A DNA stretch of 64,000 bases from contig JAPLOA010000070.1 of the NCBI GenBank assembly GCA_026400835.1, forward strand, positions 1 through 64,000, written 5' to 3'. This DNA comes from Planctomycetales bacterium. GTDB taxonomy: Bacteria > Planctomycetota > Planctomycetia > Planctomycetales > Planctomycetaceae. Shown piece after piece: positions 16,311 through 26,164 of the stretch (positions are counted from its first letter, which is position 1; each line of letters starts with the position of its first letter). Below the pieces are notes generated by a model, which was not told the origin of the DNA, did no database searches, and saw only the letters and a program-made list of their open reading frames with translations. The position numbers and the translations under genes were made by a program.

Positions 16311-16978
16311 TTGCGATTGAAGGAATCGATGGAGCCGGGAAGGGGACTCAGGCTGGCCGGTTAGTATCGACACTGCGTGAGATGGGACTGCGGGTCGATA
16401 CGCTGCAGTTTCCGCGTTACTCGTCGACCACGTTTGGTTCCGCGATTGGCGACTTTCTAAACGGGAAGTTTGGTTCACTGAATGAAGTGCATCCGCAGTT
16501 GGCTGCGGTGTTGTACGCCGGTGACCGATTTGAATCGCGTGAGTTGTTGATGCGGATGATCGACGACAACGACGTCGTTGTGCTGGATCGATTTGTCGGC
16601 TCGAACCTGGCACATCAGTCGGCCAAGCTTGAAGGCGCTGCGCGGACCGTGCTGGTGGAGTGGATTGAGAAGATTGAATTCGACGTCTTCCAGTTGCCTC
16701 GACCAACACTCACCATACTGATCGACATGTCATCACAGATGAGTCGCGAGCTGGTCTCACGGAAGGCGGCTCGGGACTACACTGAACAGGAAGCCGACCT
16801 ACAAGAGTCTGATCTGCCTTATCTGGAACGCGTGCGTCGTTGCTATCTCGCGTTAGCGCATAGTCGACTGGATTGGCGCACGGTGCATGGACTGGATGAG
16901 GCCGGTTCGTTGAGAACGATTGATGATGTCGGCGAGGAGATTCGAAGGCTCGTGTGCGAACATCCGGGGCTGGTGTGA
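16298..16978 (+). CDS. tmk: Thymidylate kinase
   Basis: It phosphorylates dTMP to dTDP in the cytoplasm. The 226 residues begin with a P-loop (GIDGAGKGTQ, residues 9-18), followed by the DRFVGSNLAHQ block in place of the usual DRYxxSxxAYQ/AHQ, and a LID-like segment around residues 148-165. The reading frame starts inside the last codons of mtaB, so the two are probably translationally coupled. It converges with the VWA gene about 100 bases downstream. The Tmk assignment rests on the P-loop and DRF blocks; a related deoxynucleoside monophosphate kinase is the only realistic alternative. Confidence 0.9.
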   Translation: MATLIAIEGIDGAGKGTQAGRLVSTLREMGLRVDTLQFPRYSSTTFGSAIGDFLNGKFGSLNEVHPQLAAVLYAGDRFESRELLMRMIDDNDVVVLDRFVGSNLAHQSAKLEGAARTVLVEWIEKIEFDVFQLPRPTLTILIDMSSQMSRELVSRKAARDYTEQEADLQESDLPYLERVRRCYLALAHSRLDWRTVHGLDEAGSLRTIDDVGEEIRRLVCEHPGLV

Positions 16979-17075
16979 TTTCGCTGCGTGTCACGTGCAC
17001 ATCAGGCGAAGAATTGATCACGGTACGCGATTGAGTCCTTTCATAGCTGCCGCGGCTCTGAGCACGAATACCAAC

Positions 17076-18770
17076 TCAATCCTGACACAAGTTGCTTGAG
17101 CGATTCTGGATCCCGCGACGGCGTTGTCGGTTCTCCACGACCATCGCGAAGGTCATCAGTGCGATCGCGGTGGCCAGAGTGTTGTGCCGAATCCATTGAA
17201 CAAGCTGCTTCAGGACGGACGGTCCTGACACGACGGGTGGCGAATAGCAGACGATTGGCGCGCGGTAAGTTTGACACGCTGTCTGTGGGCAGGACATCGG
17301 CGGTGTCCATGAATACGACTCACCGCGTTCGATGGCAATCACTTCCTGCGGGATCAGACGCTTGCCCGCCAGTTCGGATGCGATCATGCGAATCATCATT
17401 CGGTCCAGTTTTTCCACGGCAAACGACGATACGCTGGGTGTCGCATGAGCATTGCCGACTCCGGAATGGTCGGTCAGGAAGAGATACTGTCCCATCGTCA
17501 GAACAGACGCGGTTCGCATGAGCACCTCTGCTGACTTCTCAACGCCGCTGGCCCCAACAGGGAAGACTCGCACGCCTTTCTGACGCAGATCGTCAATCGC
17601 TGTCACGGCACTGGCTGTTCCGTCACGATGCGGCGGTGCGTCGCCAACCAGAAACATTACGCGAGCCGTATTGGATGTTCGCCAGGTAAGTTTCGCTGCG
17701 CTGTGCAGAGCGACATCCATGGCTTCCGGAAAGTCACCGCCTCCGCCCGCCGATTGTGCATCGAGATTGCGTCGAAATTCCGAAAGTGATCCCGTGAAGT
17801 CAAACGCACGGCACACATATTCGTCGCCCTGATCGCGATAAGTGATCAGCGAGAATCGTTGATCGACGTTAGGAAACATACGATGAACACTCGCCGCGAT
17901 GCTGTCGATCTCTGCCTTCAAGTAGTCCAGTTCATCTCCCATGCTTCCTGTCGTGTCAATCACGAGCGCCAGATCAAGCTGAGTCGGCAGCGTCGATCGT
18001 CCGTCTTGCAGCACGATGTCCCACTGATTCTCTGGAAGGCGGATTTCATCGATGACAGCGGCTTCAGCACCTGCGGGAATGACTCGGAGTCGCAGCGGCT
18101 GTTCCTGATCGCTGTTGTAGCCTGTTTGTGTCAGGAGTGTTGTTCGCCCGTCTGAGCCCGTACGCAGATTCAACATCAGGTCCTGGTTGTTTCCGGCACC
18201 AGTGACGAGGCATTGAGCATCGCTGATCGGACGTCCCTGGCCGTCAGTGATTCGAATAATGGTCTGCCGCATTTCTGCCTTGATCGGCAGTTGACAGTAC
18301 GACAAATGGTGTCGATTTGACTGAAGCAACTGCACGTATTCGTGGTAGTTGGCGACGTCATCAAAGCTGCCGGCTGTCAGAAGTCCGGATTGATGTCCTG
18401 AACGTGGGACAAATTCCTTCTCCCGATGAGCGTCTTCAACGCGGGACACAGCCTCCGCTCGGCTGACATCTGAGCCGACAACTTCTGTGGGATCATGATC
18501 AGTGGTTGAGCTGCTGTAGACTTCTCCGGCTGCGGGTGGCGCTGTGTGGGAGACACTCGCAGGCGGAGCACTCGTTCCGGCAGGGATCGAATCGCTGTGT
18601 TCTGCGGGGGAAACGCTGTACGCGGCAGAGCTTGGAGCATCAGCTCGATCTCCGTAGCTGCCTGTGTCGCTCGACATGTCATTGCTGCTGCCGCAGCCAC
18701 AGATGATTCCAAACATCAGTGATGCGGAAAGCAACGATGCGATTGGCCCGCGGTAAGAACGAATAGGCAT
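17076..18770 (-). CDS. VWA-domain lipoprotein
   Basis: A 564-residue protein. The N-terminal signal ends at a Cys within LMFGIICGCGSSN, a plausible lipobox. A Ser/Pro/Thr-rich linker of about 110 residues follows, then a beta-sandwich-like segment (ITDGQGRPISDAQCLVTG). The von Willebrand A domain begins at about residue 265 with LALVIDTTGSMGDELDYL, whose DTTGS is the metal-binding (MIDAS) loop, and continues with GGGDFPEAMD and LVGDAPPHRDG. Near the C-terminus there is a hydrophobic segment (LATAIALMTFAMVV) followed by basic residues, so the protein may be anchored at both ends or span the membrane. GGGAG precedes the ATG. It probably binds a protein partner at the cell surface; the partner is unknown. 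Confidence 0.87.
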   Translation of the reverse strand: MPIRSYRGPIASLLSASLMFGIICGCGSSNDMSSDTGSYGDRADAPSSAAYSVSPAEHSDSIPAGTSAPPASVSHTAPPAAGEVYSSSTTDHDPTEVVGSDVSRAEAVSRVEDAHREKEFVPRSGHQSGLLTAGSFDDVANYHEYVQLLQSNRHHLSYCQLPIKAEMRQTIIRITDGQGRPISDAQCLVTGAGNNQDLMLNLRTGSDGRTTLLTQTGYNSDQEQPLRLRVIPAGAEAAVIDEIRLPENQWDIVLQDGRSTLPTQLDLALVIDTTGSMGDELDYLKAEIDSIAASVHRMFPNVDQRFSLITYRDQGDEYVCRAFDFTGSLSEFRRNLDAQSAGGGGDFPEAMDVALHSAAKLTWRTSNTARVMFLVGDAPPHRDGTASAVTAIDDLRQKGVRVFPVGASGVEKSAEVLMRTASVLTMGQYLFLTDHSGVGNAHATPSVSSFAVEKLDRMMIRMIASELAGKRLIPQEVIAIERGESYSWTPPMSCPQTACQTYRAPIVCYSPPVVSGPSVLKQLVQWIRHNTLATAIALMTFAMVVENRQRRRGIQNRSSNLCQD

Positions 18771-19066
18771 TGAAGAACTCCCGGTAAAAAGTTGTGCCCG
18801 ATTTCCACCGAAAGCCCAGCGCGCAACGGGAGCGCAGTTGGTAAATCACTGGGGGAATTCAGGCAAAGAGAATGGATGGCTGAACACATCGAAATGAGGA
18901 AGCAATCACACGCCAGCATCTGGCTGTGGGCTTCCGGTGTCTGACAGCCTGCAAGTGAAGTGCGCGAGGCGTGCAGATGGTTCAATCAATTCCAGAAAAT
19001 ACTTTCTGGCCGATCAAACGGTGTAGCGGGCTAAAGCAGAGAAGCGGGACGGAACCGATCAAATTG

Positions 19067-20470
19067 TCAGCCAATCACGTCACGAACAACGTGACCGTGC
19101 ACATCCGTCAGGCGAAAGTCGCGGCCGGCGTAGCGGAATGTGAGACGTTCGTGGTCAAAGCCCAATAAGTGCAGAATCGTGGCATGCAGGTCGTGCACGT
19201 GAACTCGCTTTTCGATCGCATTCCAGCCGAACTCATCAGTTGCACCGTGCACATAGCCGCCCTTGACGCCACCGCCAGCCAGCCACATTGAGAATCCGTA
19301 GTGATTATGATCGCGACCACTGCCGATTGAGGAAACTCCGGGAGTCGGCAATTCCATCGTTGGAGTTCGCCCAAACTCACCGCCCCAAATGACAAGCGTG
19401 CTGTCCAGCATTCCGCGTTGTTTGAGATCTCTCAACAAGGCCCCGATGGGTTGATCGACCTCGGCGGCGAGACCTCGATGATTCTGTTCCAGCTGATCGT
19501 GAGCATCCCAGGGCTGGCCAGCTTTATGCCAGATCTGCAGAAAGCGAACGCCTCGTTCCATCAGACGGCGAGCGACCAGAAGTTGACGACCATAGACCGT
19601 ATCGCCGTAGGCTTCACGAGTGGATTGTGGTTCATGACGCATATCGAATGCATCGCTGGCTTCCGTCTGCATGCGATACGCGAGTTCAAACGACTGAATC
19701 CGCGCGTCGAGTTGTGAATCATAAGGACGAGTTTCACGATGACGCACGTTGAGAGTCTGGATGAGATCCAGTTGTGTGCGTTGGCGACCGGGTCGAAGAA
19801 AGTGGTTGCGGAGATTTTCAATCAGGCGATCGGGTTCTGCCTGCGCGGTATCGATGTACGTTCCCTGGTACGCACCGGGGAGAAACGATGATCGCCAGTT
19901 TTGAGCCCCGACAGTCGGTTGACCTCCGGGACACATGGCGATGAAGCCCGGCAGATTCTGATTGTCTGTTCCCAATCCATAGGTCACCCACGAACCCATG
20001 CTGGGGCGAGCCTGCCTACCGTCACCGCAGTTCATCAGCATAAAAGACGGTTCATGGTTGGGAACGTCGGCATGCATCGAACGAATGACACACAGATCAT
20101 CGGCTGATTGTGCAATATGCTGAAAGATTTCGCTGATCTCCAGTCCGCTTTGGCCGTACCGGTGGAACTTAAATGGTGAGGCGAAAGCCGCTCCTGTTTT
20201 TCGTTCTGTTCGTTCCGAAGTGGGCAGTGCTTTGCCGTGATACTTTTCCAGAAGCGGTTTGCGATCAAATGTATCCAGATGAGAAGGGCCGCCATTCATA
20301 AACAGGTGAATGACGCGTTGTGCGGTCGGAGCAAAATGAGGCTGCTTCGGAGCCAGTGGGTTGGTTGGTGATTGCTCCGCCTGTGCCGTTGTTGACTGCA
20401 GCAGATCAGCGAGGGCCAACGAACCTAATCCCATGCCGGTCCGAGCGAGCAGTTGGCGTCGATTGAGCAT
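19067..20470 (-). CDS. DUF1501 family secreted protein (2)
   Basis: A 467-residue DUF1501 protein with a Tat-like leader (MLNRRQLLARTGMGLGSLALADLL). Family blocks seen are HLFMNGGPSHLDTFDRKP, the SMHADVPNHEPS segment, LVIWGGEFGRTPTME and SGRDHNHYGFSMWLAGGGVKGG. This subtype (NHEPS plus GRDHNHYGF) is usually encoded next to a DUF1549/DUF1553 cytochrome gene. None is present here. Its divergent neighbour, 218 bases away, is a DUF1552 gene. No strong ribosome binding site is seen before the ATG. Confidence 0.92.
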   Translation of the reverse strand: MLNRRQLLARTGMGLGSLALADLLQSTTAQAEQSPTNPLAPKQPHFAPTAQRVIHLFMNGGPSHLDTFDRKPLLEKYHGKALPTSERTERKTGAAFASPFKFHRYGQSGLEISEIFQHIAQSADDLCVIRSMHADVPNHEPSFMLMNCGDGRQARPSMGSWVTYGLGTDNQNLPGFIAMCPGGQPTVGAQNWRSSFLPGAYQGTYIDTAQAEPDRLIENLRNHFLRPGRQRTQLDLIQTLNVRHRETRPYDSQLDARIQSFELAYRMQTEASDAFDMRHEPQSTREAYGDTVYGRQLLVARRLMERGVRFLQIWHKAGQPWDAHDQLEQNHRGLAAEVDQPIGALLRDLKQRGMLDSTLVIWGGEFGRTPTMELPTPGVSSIGSGRDHNHYGFSMWLAGGGVKGGYVHGATDEFGWNAIEKRVHVHDLHATILHLLGFDHERLTFRYAGRDFRLTDVHGHVVRDVIG

Positions 20471-20688
20471 GGTGGTAAGTCGTCAGAAAGTGTGGGTGTA
20501 TTTTTCGGACTGAATATCTCACAGTCAACTTTAACAGGCTGAATAGGATTCGTCATCGCAGCTAAACGCCTGTGGAAAACAGGATTGCCGTTGGGAGGAG
20601 CTGAATTTATTCGGTACACTGCTGTTTCGCGGTCCGAGCCTGCACTTCAGAACCGCCGTAAAAAGTTTCTTCTCAGGAGATGCTATCG

Positions 20689-22002
20689 ATGAACAGATCA
20701 ACTCGCCGAACAGCTTTGCTGGGTGCAGGTGTAACGATGGCTTTGCCGTGGATGGAGTCTCTGCGGGCTGGTGATGAGCAGCTATCGACGGAGAATCCTG
20801 TTTTTCCCAAACGCTTTGCGGCGTTGTTTATGGGGAATGGAATTAACGCAGATCACTGGTGGGCCAAAGGGGCTGGTGACGAGATGGAGCTCAGTCGAAC
20901 TCTGGAGCAGCTGGATCCCTTCAAGAAGAAGCTGAACGTCGTCACGGGCTTATTCAATCGCAACGCGAACGGAGTCGGCATTCATCCGGGGCAAACCGGT
21001 AATATTCTGTCCGGTGCGGCTTTGCAGAAAGGTGCCGTTCTGAAAGGTGGAGTCAGCCTCGATCAGGTCCTGGCGAATCGGCTTGGCGAAGATTCACCGC
21101 AGCCGAGTCTGGTGTTGGGTTGTGAGCAGCCGATTACGGGCTATCACGAAACAAATTTCTCGATGGCCTACAGTTCGCATATTTCGTGGCATGATGCGAA
21201 CTCACCGGTGCCGATGGAAGTTTATCCATCGCTCGCGTTTGACAGTCTGTTCGATAATCATGGCAGTCGGCGGATGCAGAGTATTCTGGACCGCGTTCGA
21301 GAGCATGCGAGCCATATCCGCCGTCAGATCAGTACGGCTGATCAGGCAAAGTTGGATGAGTATCTGACCAGTGTTCGCGAGATCGAAAAACGAATTGAGC
21401 GAACTCGGGAAGACAAATCCAAAGCCGACGAGAATGCCGCGCGTCGTGGGCAGACGGTGGAATTGATGAAGCGTCCGGACAATGGTCTTCCGGAAGATCT
21501 TCGCGAGCACATGCGACTCATGGGCGACATTATCGCCACGGCGTTTCAAACGGATAAAACTCGCGTGGCCACGTTGTTGCTGTGTCGAGACTTGTCCGGA
21601 TTATTTTATCCGTTTCTGGACGTTCGCAAGGCGCATCATCCGGCTTCGCACGATGACTTGTCCGACGACTATGAGCGAGTCTCACGATACTATGTCAGTC
21701 AGTTGGCGTATCTGGCGCTGCGGCTGGATTCGATGCCGGAAGGGCAGGGGACGGTTCTGGATAATTCCTGCCTGATGTTTATCTCAAACATGTGGTCCGG
21801 CAGCCGTCACGATTCATCAAAAGTACCGCTGTTGTTATTGGGTAGTCTCGGAGGAACGCTGGAGACCGGTCGCGTCCTGGATTATCTCGACAAAGGTGAC
21901 GACAATCGAAAGTTGTGCAGTCTGTATTTGTCGTTGATGGATCGGATGGGTGTTGAGGTGCCTCAGTTCGGCGATGCAGAGACGCGACTGGCGGGGTTGT
22001 GA
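20689..22002 (+). CDS. DUF1552 family secreted protein
   Basis: A 437-residue protein with a Tat-like leader (MNRSTRRTALLGAGVTMALPWMESL). I start it at ATG 20689 because AGGAG at 20675-20679 is correctly spaced for it, whereas the ATG at 20680 directly abuts that site. DUF1552 landmarks are RFAALFMGNGIN, GLFNRNANGVGIHPGQTGN, ILDRVREH and a helical DEYLTSVREIEKRIERT segment. The family is common in planctomycetes, usually next to DUF1587/1588/1592-type cytochromes. No such cytochrome gene is nearby. Activity is unknown. It converges tightly with the DUF2721 gene. Confidence 0.92.
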   Translation: MNRSTRRTALLGAGVTMALPWMESLRAGDEQLSTENPVFPKRFAALFMGNGINADHWWAKGAGDEMELSRTLEQLDPFKKKLNVVTGLFNRNANGVGIHPGQTGNILSGAALQKGAVLKGGVSLDQVLANRLGEDSPQPSLVLGCEQPITGYHETNFSMAYSSHISWHDANSPVPMEVYPSLAFDSLFDNHGSRRMQSILDRVREHASHIRRQISTADQAKLDEYLTSVREIEKRIERTREDKSKADENAARRGQTVELMKRPDNGLPEDLREHMRLMGDIIATAFQTDKTRVATLLLCRDLSGLFYPFLDVRKAHHPASHDDLSDDYERVSRYYVSQLAYLALRLDSMPEGQGTVLDNSCLMFISNMWSGSRHDSSKVPLLLLGSLGGTLETGRVLDYLDKGDDNRKLCSLYLSLMDRMGVEVPQFGDAETRLAGL

Positions 22003-22021
22003 CGAGCGGGTAGCGGCGTTG

Positions 22022-22474
22022 TTATTGCTGCAGTGAATCGCAGACTTCCAGTTTCATGGCCGCGAGCGACAGATTGATGTCGCGAATGAATTCGATGATT
22101 GAGCAGATCAGGCATCCAAGACAGCCGACGAACTGAACGAGAATCAGAGCCCCGGCATTCAGTTTCAGCAGGGTTGCCAGAAACAGGCTGATGATCAGAC
22201 AAGCGGCCAGAAGCACGCTGACGGAAGCGAGCACGATGGCCCGACGCAATAGCCTCGCGCGGTCGATCAGAATTCTTAGCTGCTCGCGGTTGCGATGAGG
22301 ATCTTCCGTTGATCCGGGCCTGAGTTCTCGATCCAGATTACGCGCACGATCGATGACTCGGCCGAGTCGATTGGTCATGCTGAGCAATAAAAGCCCGACA
22401 CCGGAGATCAGGATCACAGGACCGACCGCCACCTGCAGAACCGGGATCAAATCTGCTACGCTGGGAAAAGACAA
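22022..22474 (-). CDS. DUF2721 membrane protein
   Basis: I start it at TTG 22474, which has AGGAG about 8 bases upstream and begins just before the first hydrophobic segment; an ATG at 22603 would add 43 atypical residues. The resulting 150-residue protein has one N-terminal helix (LIPVLQVAVGPVILISGVGLLLL), then the conserved TNRLGRVIDRARNL block of DUF2721, a charged helical linker, and two further hydrophobic segments towards the C-terminus. The family is of unknown function. It is the only minus-strand gene between two plus-strand units. Confidence 0.83.
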   Translation of the reverse strand: MSFPSVADLIPVLQVAVGPVILISGVGLLLLSMTNRLGRVIDRARNLDRELRPGSTEDPHRNREQLRILIDRARLLRRAIVLASVSVLLAACLIISLFLATLLKLNAGALILVQFVGCLGCLICSIIEFIRDINLSLAAMKLEVCDSLQQ

Positions 22475-22713
22475 GAACGCTGCTCCTGAATTGAGTGAAT
22501 GGCCAACAGTAACGCATTGTATTCCAAAGGCTGGAGCAAGTCCTTTGATTGTTGGTTTTGGTCTGTTCAACGTCGATGAAGATTGTGAACGATATTTCTT
22601 CACCTGCGGATCGCGTACGGCGTCCTGTGGACTGAAAGGTCTGCATTCCTGAAGGGATGCCGATCAGCGATGACCGTTTGCGACGATTCGCCGACTGCAC
22701 TACCATCCCGCGG

Positions 22714-23709
22714 ATGGCGGCGATTGAAGTCAGGGAATTGTGTCGAGAATACAAGGTCTTCCGGAAACGCGAAGGGCTGATGGCGTCCGTGCGCGGGTTG
22801 TTCCATCGCGAGCACACGATCGTCAGCGCGGTGCGGAACGTCAGTTTCTCCATCGATGAAGGGGAAATGGTGGCGTTTCTGGGGCCGAACGGGGCTGGAA
22901 AAACGACCACGCTAAAGCTGCTGTCCGGGCTGGTTGTGCCATCCTCCGGAACCGCGACGGTGCTGGGACATGTGCCGTGGAAACGAGAAGACGCCTATCG
23001 TCGGCGGTTTTCACTGGTCACAGGGCAGAAGGAACAGCTCTGGTGGGACCTGCCAGCCCAGGAATCATTTCGGCTGCACAAAGAGATCTATCGGATCCCG
23101 GCGGAAGATTACACTCGCCGCATTGACGAGCTGACGGATCTGCTGGAAGTGCGTCGTTTGATGGCTCAGCCCGTTCGGGAACTGTCGCTGGGCGAGCGTA
23201 TGAGAATGGAGTTGATCGCGGCGTTGCTGCATCGCCCGGATGTGTTGTTTTTGGATGAGCCAACGATCGGGCTGGATGTCGTCAGCCAACGACGCGTGCA
23301 GGAGTTCCTGCGGCACTACCAGCGTGAGCAACGAATCACAGTCATTCTCACCAGCCACTATATGAAGGACGTCGAAGCTCTGTGTGAGCGAGCGATTGTG
23401 ATCAACAAAGGGACGGTGATTCACGACGGGCCCTTGGCTGCCATTATTGATCGTTTCAGTCGGCACAAGATTATTGAGTTACAGTTCTCTGATAACGGTT
23501 GTCCGGAAGGGCTCGAACGCTTCGGGCGGATTGTGGAAACTCGACCACCGCGCGTGCGAATTCAGGTCGAGAAGCAGCGCGTCTCTGAGTGTCTGGCGAC
23601 GATCCTGAGTCAACATTCTGTCGATGACATCAGCGTGGTCGAGCGCCCCTTGGAAGATGTCATTGCCGAGTTGTTCTCGACCGATGATGCGTCAAGGGCC
23701 GCGACATGA
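22714..23709 (+). CDS. ABC-2 type exporter, ATP-binding subunit
   Basis: A cytoplasmic ATPase that drives the membrane protein encoded just downstream. Walker A is GPNGAGKTT, the signature is [10 protein letters not shown] (a variant of LSGGQ) and Walker B is [12 protein letters not shown]. There is an N-terminal insertion ([16 protein letters not shown]) typical of the subfamily paired with DUF990/ABC2_membrane_6 permeases. The C-terminal 80 residues form an accessory domain. A longer frame exists from ATG 22657, but its AAGGG abuts the start codon, so the ATG at 22714 is slightly preferred. The stop overlaps the permease start by four bases (ATGA), indicating translational coupling. The substrate is unknown. 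Confidence 0.9.
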   Translation: MAAIEVRELCREYKVFRKREGLMASVRGLFHREHTIVSAVRNVSFSIDEGEMVAFLGPNGAGKTTTLKLLSGLVVPSSGTATVLGHVPWKREDAYRRRFSLVTGQKEQLWWDLPAQESFRLHKEIYRIPAEDYTRRIDELTDLLEVRRLMAQPVRELSLGERMRMELIAALLHRPDVLFLDEPTIGLDVVSQRRVQEFLRHYQREQRITVILTSHYMKDVEALCERAIVINKGTVIHDGPLAAIIDRFSRHKIIELQFSDNGCPEGLERFGRIVETRPPRVRIQVEKQRVSECLATILSQHSVDDISVVERPLEDVIAELFSTDDASRAAT

Positions 23710-24551
23710 CGGTTGCGACCGAATCATTTGGTGAAGAGTTGCGAGCCAGACTGCGGCTGAAGTGGCTGATCCTTCGAACCGCCATCGAAGAGCGACTTGT
23801 CTACCGCGCGGACTTTGCGTTTTCGACACTGGTGCGGTTTCTGCCCATCGTGACGCAGATCTTTCTGTGGAGTGCGATCTTTCAGAACGATACTGCGCGG
23901 ACAATGAAGGGTTACAACTTTGGGCAGATGGTGTCGTACTATCTGCTCGTGATGATGGCTCGTGCGTTCTCCAGCATGCCCGGGTTATCGACCGGGATTG
24001 CCAGTTCGATTGCTGACGGTTCGGTCCGCAAGTATTTGATTCAACCGGTCGACATGCTGGATCATTTGTTTTGGCATCGAGTGGCTCACAAGCTGGTTTA
24101 TTATGTGATCGCCGCCGGTCCGTTTGCGCTCGTGTTCTGGATGTGTCGTGCTCATCTGCCGGGTTGGCCGGCATGGCCGGTGACAGCCGCGTTTGTGGCG
24201 TCACTGCTGATGTCGTTTGCGATTGGCTTTTTGATCGAGGCTCTGATTGGTCTGATTGCCTTCTGGTTTCTGGAAGTCAGTTCCCTGATCTTTATCTACA
24301 TGATGCTCAGCTATTTTCTGTCGGGTCACATGATTCCGCTGGAACTATTGTCGCAGTGGATTCCCTTCGTGGATTACCTGCCGTTTCGATATCTGGCTTA
24401 TGCACCTGCGGCCATTATGCTGGGAAAGATTCCGCAGGAACAACTGCCGATGGAGTTGTTTGTGCAGGCTGTGTGGATTGTGGTGCTGTTTATTCTGAAT
24501 CGCGTGGCCTTTCATCGCGGTGTGCAGCGATACAGTTCTTATGGCGGGTAA
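23706..24551 (+). CDS. ABC-2 type exporter, membrane subunit (ABC2_membrane_6-like)
   Basis: A 281-residue inner-membrane protein with six hydrophobic segments. It shows an amphipathic start ([25 protein letters not shown]) and a central [21 protein letters not shown] segment, which places it in the DUF990/PF06182-type permeases. Its start overlaps the ATPase gene. Related systems commonly encode two different permeases after the ATPase. Here the next gene is on the opposite strand only four bases after the stop, so either this subunit forms a homodimer or its partner lies elsewhere. Confidence 0.88.
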   Translation: MTVATESFGEELRARLRLKWLILRTAIEERLVYRADFAFSTLVRFLPIVTQIFLWSAIFQNDTARTMKGYNFGQMVSYYLLVMMARAFSSMPGLSTGIASSIADGSVRKYLIQPVDMLDHLFWHRVAHKLVYYVIAAGPFALVFWMCRAHLPGWPAWPVTAAFVASLLMSFAIGFLIEALIGLIAFWFLEVSSLIFIYMMLSYFLSGHMIPLELLSQWIPFVDYLPFRYLAYAPAAIMLGKIPQEQLPMELFVQAVWIVVLFILNRVAFHRGVQRYSSYGG

Positions 24552-24555
24552 CTGG

Positions 24556-26016
24556 CTAACGCGTGGCCGCTGGCCAGAGTGCGTTGATTTGTTCAAGAGT
24601 TCGTTCGACCAGCACCTTTCCGCCTTCGGGGCCGACTTCGTTGCTTTCTGCGATTGCACTGTACCCGCCACCCTGAGCCGCGCGAGAGGATGGTAGATAA
24701 GTTCCGGGGCCAGCCAACTGGATGACGAATGTTTGAAGAGCCGGGCTGCGAGTTTTCATCTGGATCCCGAAGTCTGTAAACAGCTCAAACGGATTTGTTG
24801 CGATCGCGATGTCACCGAGACGAATCACATGCAGTTCCATCCTGTAAGGCTCGACTGTTCCGGCCAGTTGGTTTTCGTAGCGTTTAACAACTCCACCGTG
24901 CCAGTAAAGCAGTGTCTGTTTGCCTTTTTGCTGTGACAGGTCAGCGATTTTTTCCTGAGCCAGTTTCCATTCTCGTTCCAGGACTTCTCGACGAGGCAAT
25001 TCAAGATCTTCAACGACATGTGACATGGGCACATCGCTGTGCTTGTCTTTTTCAGCGCCTTCGAGAGCTTCGTTCCAGGCTCCAACGATGCGGCGAGAGA
25101 TTTCTTCCAGACGATTGATGCCTCGCAGATTTCGCATGCGTTCTTCGGCTTTCTGGCGGAACATCAGGTGGGGCGACTGATCTCCGGCGGCGCCTGTCCA
25201 GGCAAGAACGTTCAGGTCCTTGCCATGGGTCGCTCGAAGTGATTCACGAACCTGATGCCAGAAGTCTGCGTTGACGGCGGAGCCACCTTCCACTTCCTGA
25301 GAAGGGCAGGCCAGATTCAAAGTGGTCGCGATCAGTTTGTTGTCGGCATCCCAGAAAAACAGGCACTCGACCGTGTGATCTTCATAACCTTCAATCATGT
25401 GAAAGTCCGGACGTGAGGTGGCTCCGTACATCGCGGCGGTGCCATCGGTGTAAACCGTGCGGCGGTTCTGAGCGACAGCGGCGTGCCCTAGTCCCCAGCT
25501 GGCCTGACCGGGACGGCGAGAATTCCAGGCCATCACAATCGCCTCAGCGACTTGTTCGGCAAAGAAGTCGACATACGCGTTCGGCTGCATCACTCCTTCA
25601 GAGGGTATCTCGTAGATCCCTTCGGTCATTACGGGTCCGGTATGAGTATGTGTGCCGTTGAGAATGATCTTGTTCACCGGAAAATCGGGAATGCGTTTCG
25701 CGACCTGCTCGCGCGTCTTGTCTCGGACATGGTCGGGAATCGCAACAGTATCGCAGGAGACCAGAATGGCAGAATCTGTGGCTTTTCCGTCGATGACAGA
25801 TTCAAGGACGAGAACAGTTGCTGTACAGGGACTTTCGACAGATGTCGAGATACGAGTATGCATTTGCCCCCAGAGTGCGATCGGCTGTTCAGGGGTGATG
25901 CTGGTCGATGCGGCGCCGATCAGAAGTTCAGCGGCCGTCGTTGGAGCCGATGAAAGACATACGCACGTAGCGAGCAGGATGAGTTGTAATCGATGCAAAC
26001 TCTGGCGAATGAGCAT
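24556..26016 (-). CDS. Neutral ceramidase-like secreted hydrolase
   Basis: A 486-residue protein with a signal peptide (about residues 1-29). The N-terminal catalytic domain of neutral/alkaline non-lysosomal ceramidases is visible: LLIGAASTSITPEQPIALWG at 31-50, the zinc-ligand block NGTHTHTGP at 120-128, and GAAGDQSPHL near residue 286, whose GDxSP serine corresponds to the catalytic serine of the family. It lacks the C-terminal immunoglobulin-like domain of full-length ceramidases (about 650-750 residues), as planctomycete members commonly do. It should hydrolyse an amide-linked lipid outside the cytoplasm; true ceramide as substrate is not shown. GAGGA precedes the ATG. It lies 148 bases downstream of an alkaline-ceramidase-like gene on the same strand. 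Confidence 0.88.
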   Translation of the reverse strand: MLIRQSLHRLQLILLATCVCLSSAPTTAAELLIGAASTSITPEQPIALWGQMHTRISTSVESPCTATVLVLESVIDGKATDSAILVSCDTVAIPDHVRDKTREQVAKRIPDFPVNKIILNGTHTHTGPVMTEGIYEIPSEGVMQPNAYVDFFAEQVAEAIVMAWNSRRPGQASWGLGHAAVAQNRRTVYTDGTAAMYGATSRPDFHMIEGYEDHTVECLFFWDADNKLIATTLNLACPSQEVEGGSAVNADFWHQVRESLRATHGKDLNVLAWTGAAGDQSPHLMFRQKAEERMRNLRGINRLEEISRRIVGAWNEALEGAEKDKHSDVPMSHVVEDLELPRREVLEREWKLAQEKIADLSQQKGKQTLLYWHGGVVKRYENQLAGTVEPYRMELHVIRLGDIAIATNPFELFTDFGIQMKTRSPALQTFVIQLAGPGTYLPSSRAAQGGGYSAIAESNEVGPEGGKVLVERTLEQINALWPAATR

Positions 26017-26164
26017 TGCGAGAGATCCTCAAGGAAGCTATCGAGCAGCAGTAAAGGTAATCAGGGGCAGCGTACGGTGTTGGACGCGATTAATCAAAAC
26101 GACAACTCATAAAGGTGACCGGTAGAAGAAAGTGTTCCTCCTGAGCCTGATGCGGTTCGGGACT

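Noticed and set aside
18771-19066. Small gene or RNA between the VWA and DUF1501 genes
   Set aside because: The short frames here have no start signals, and no stable hairpin or known RNA fold was seen.
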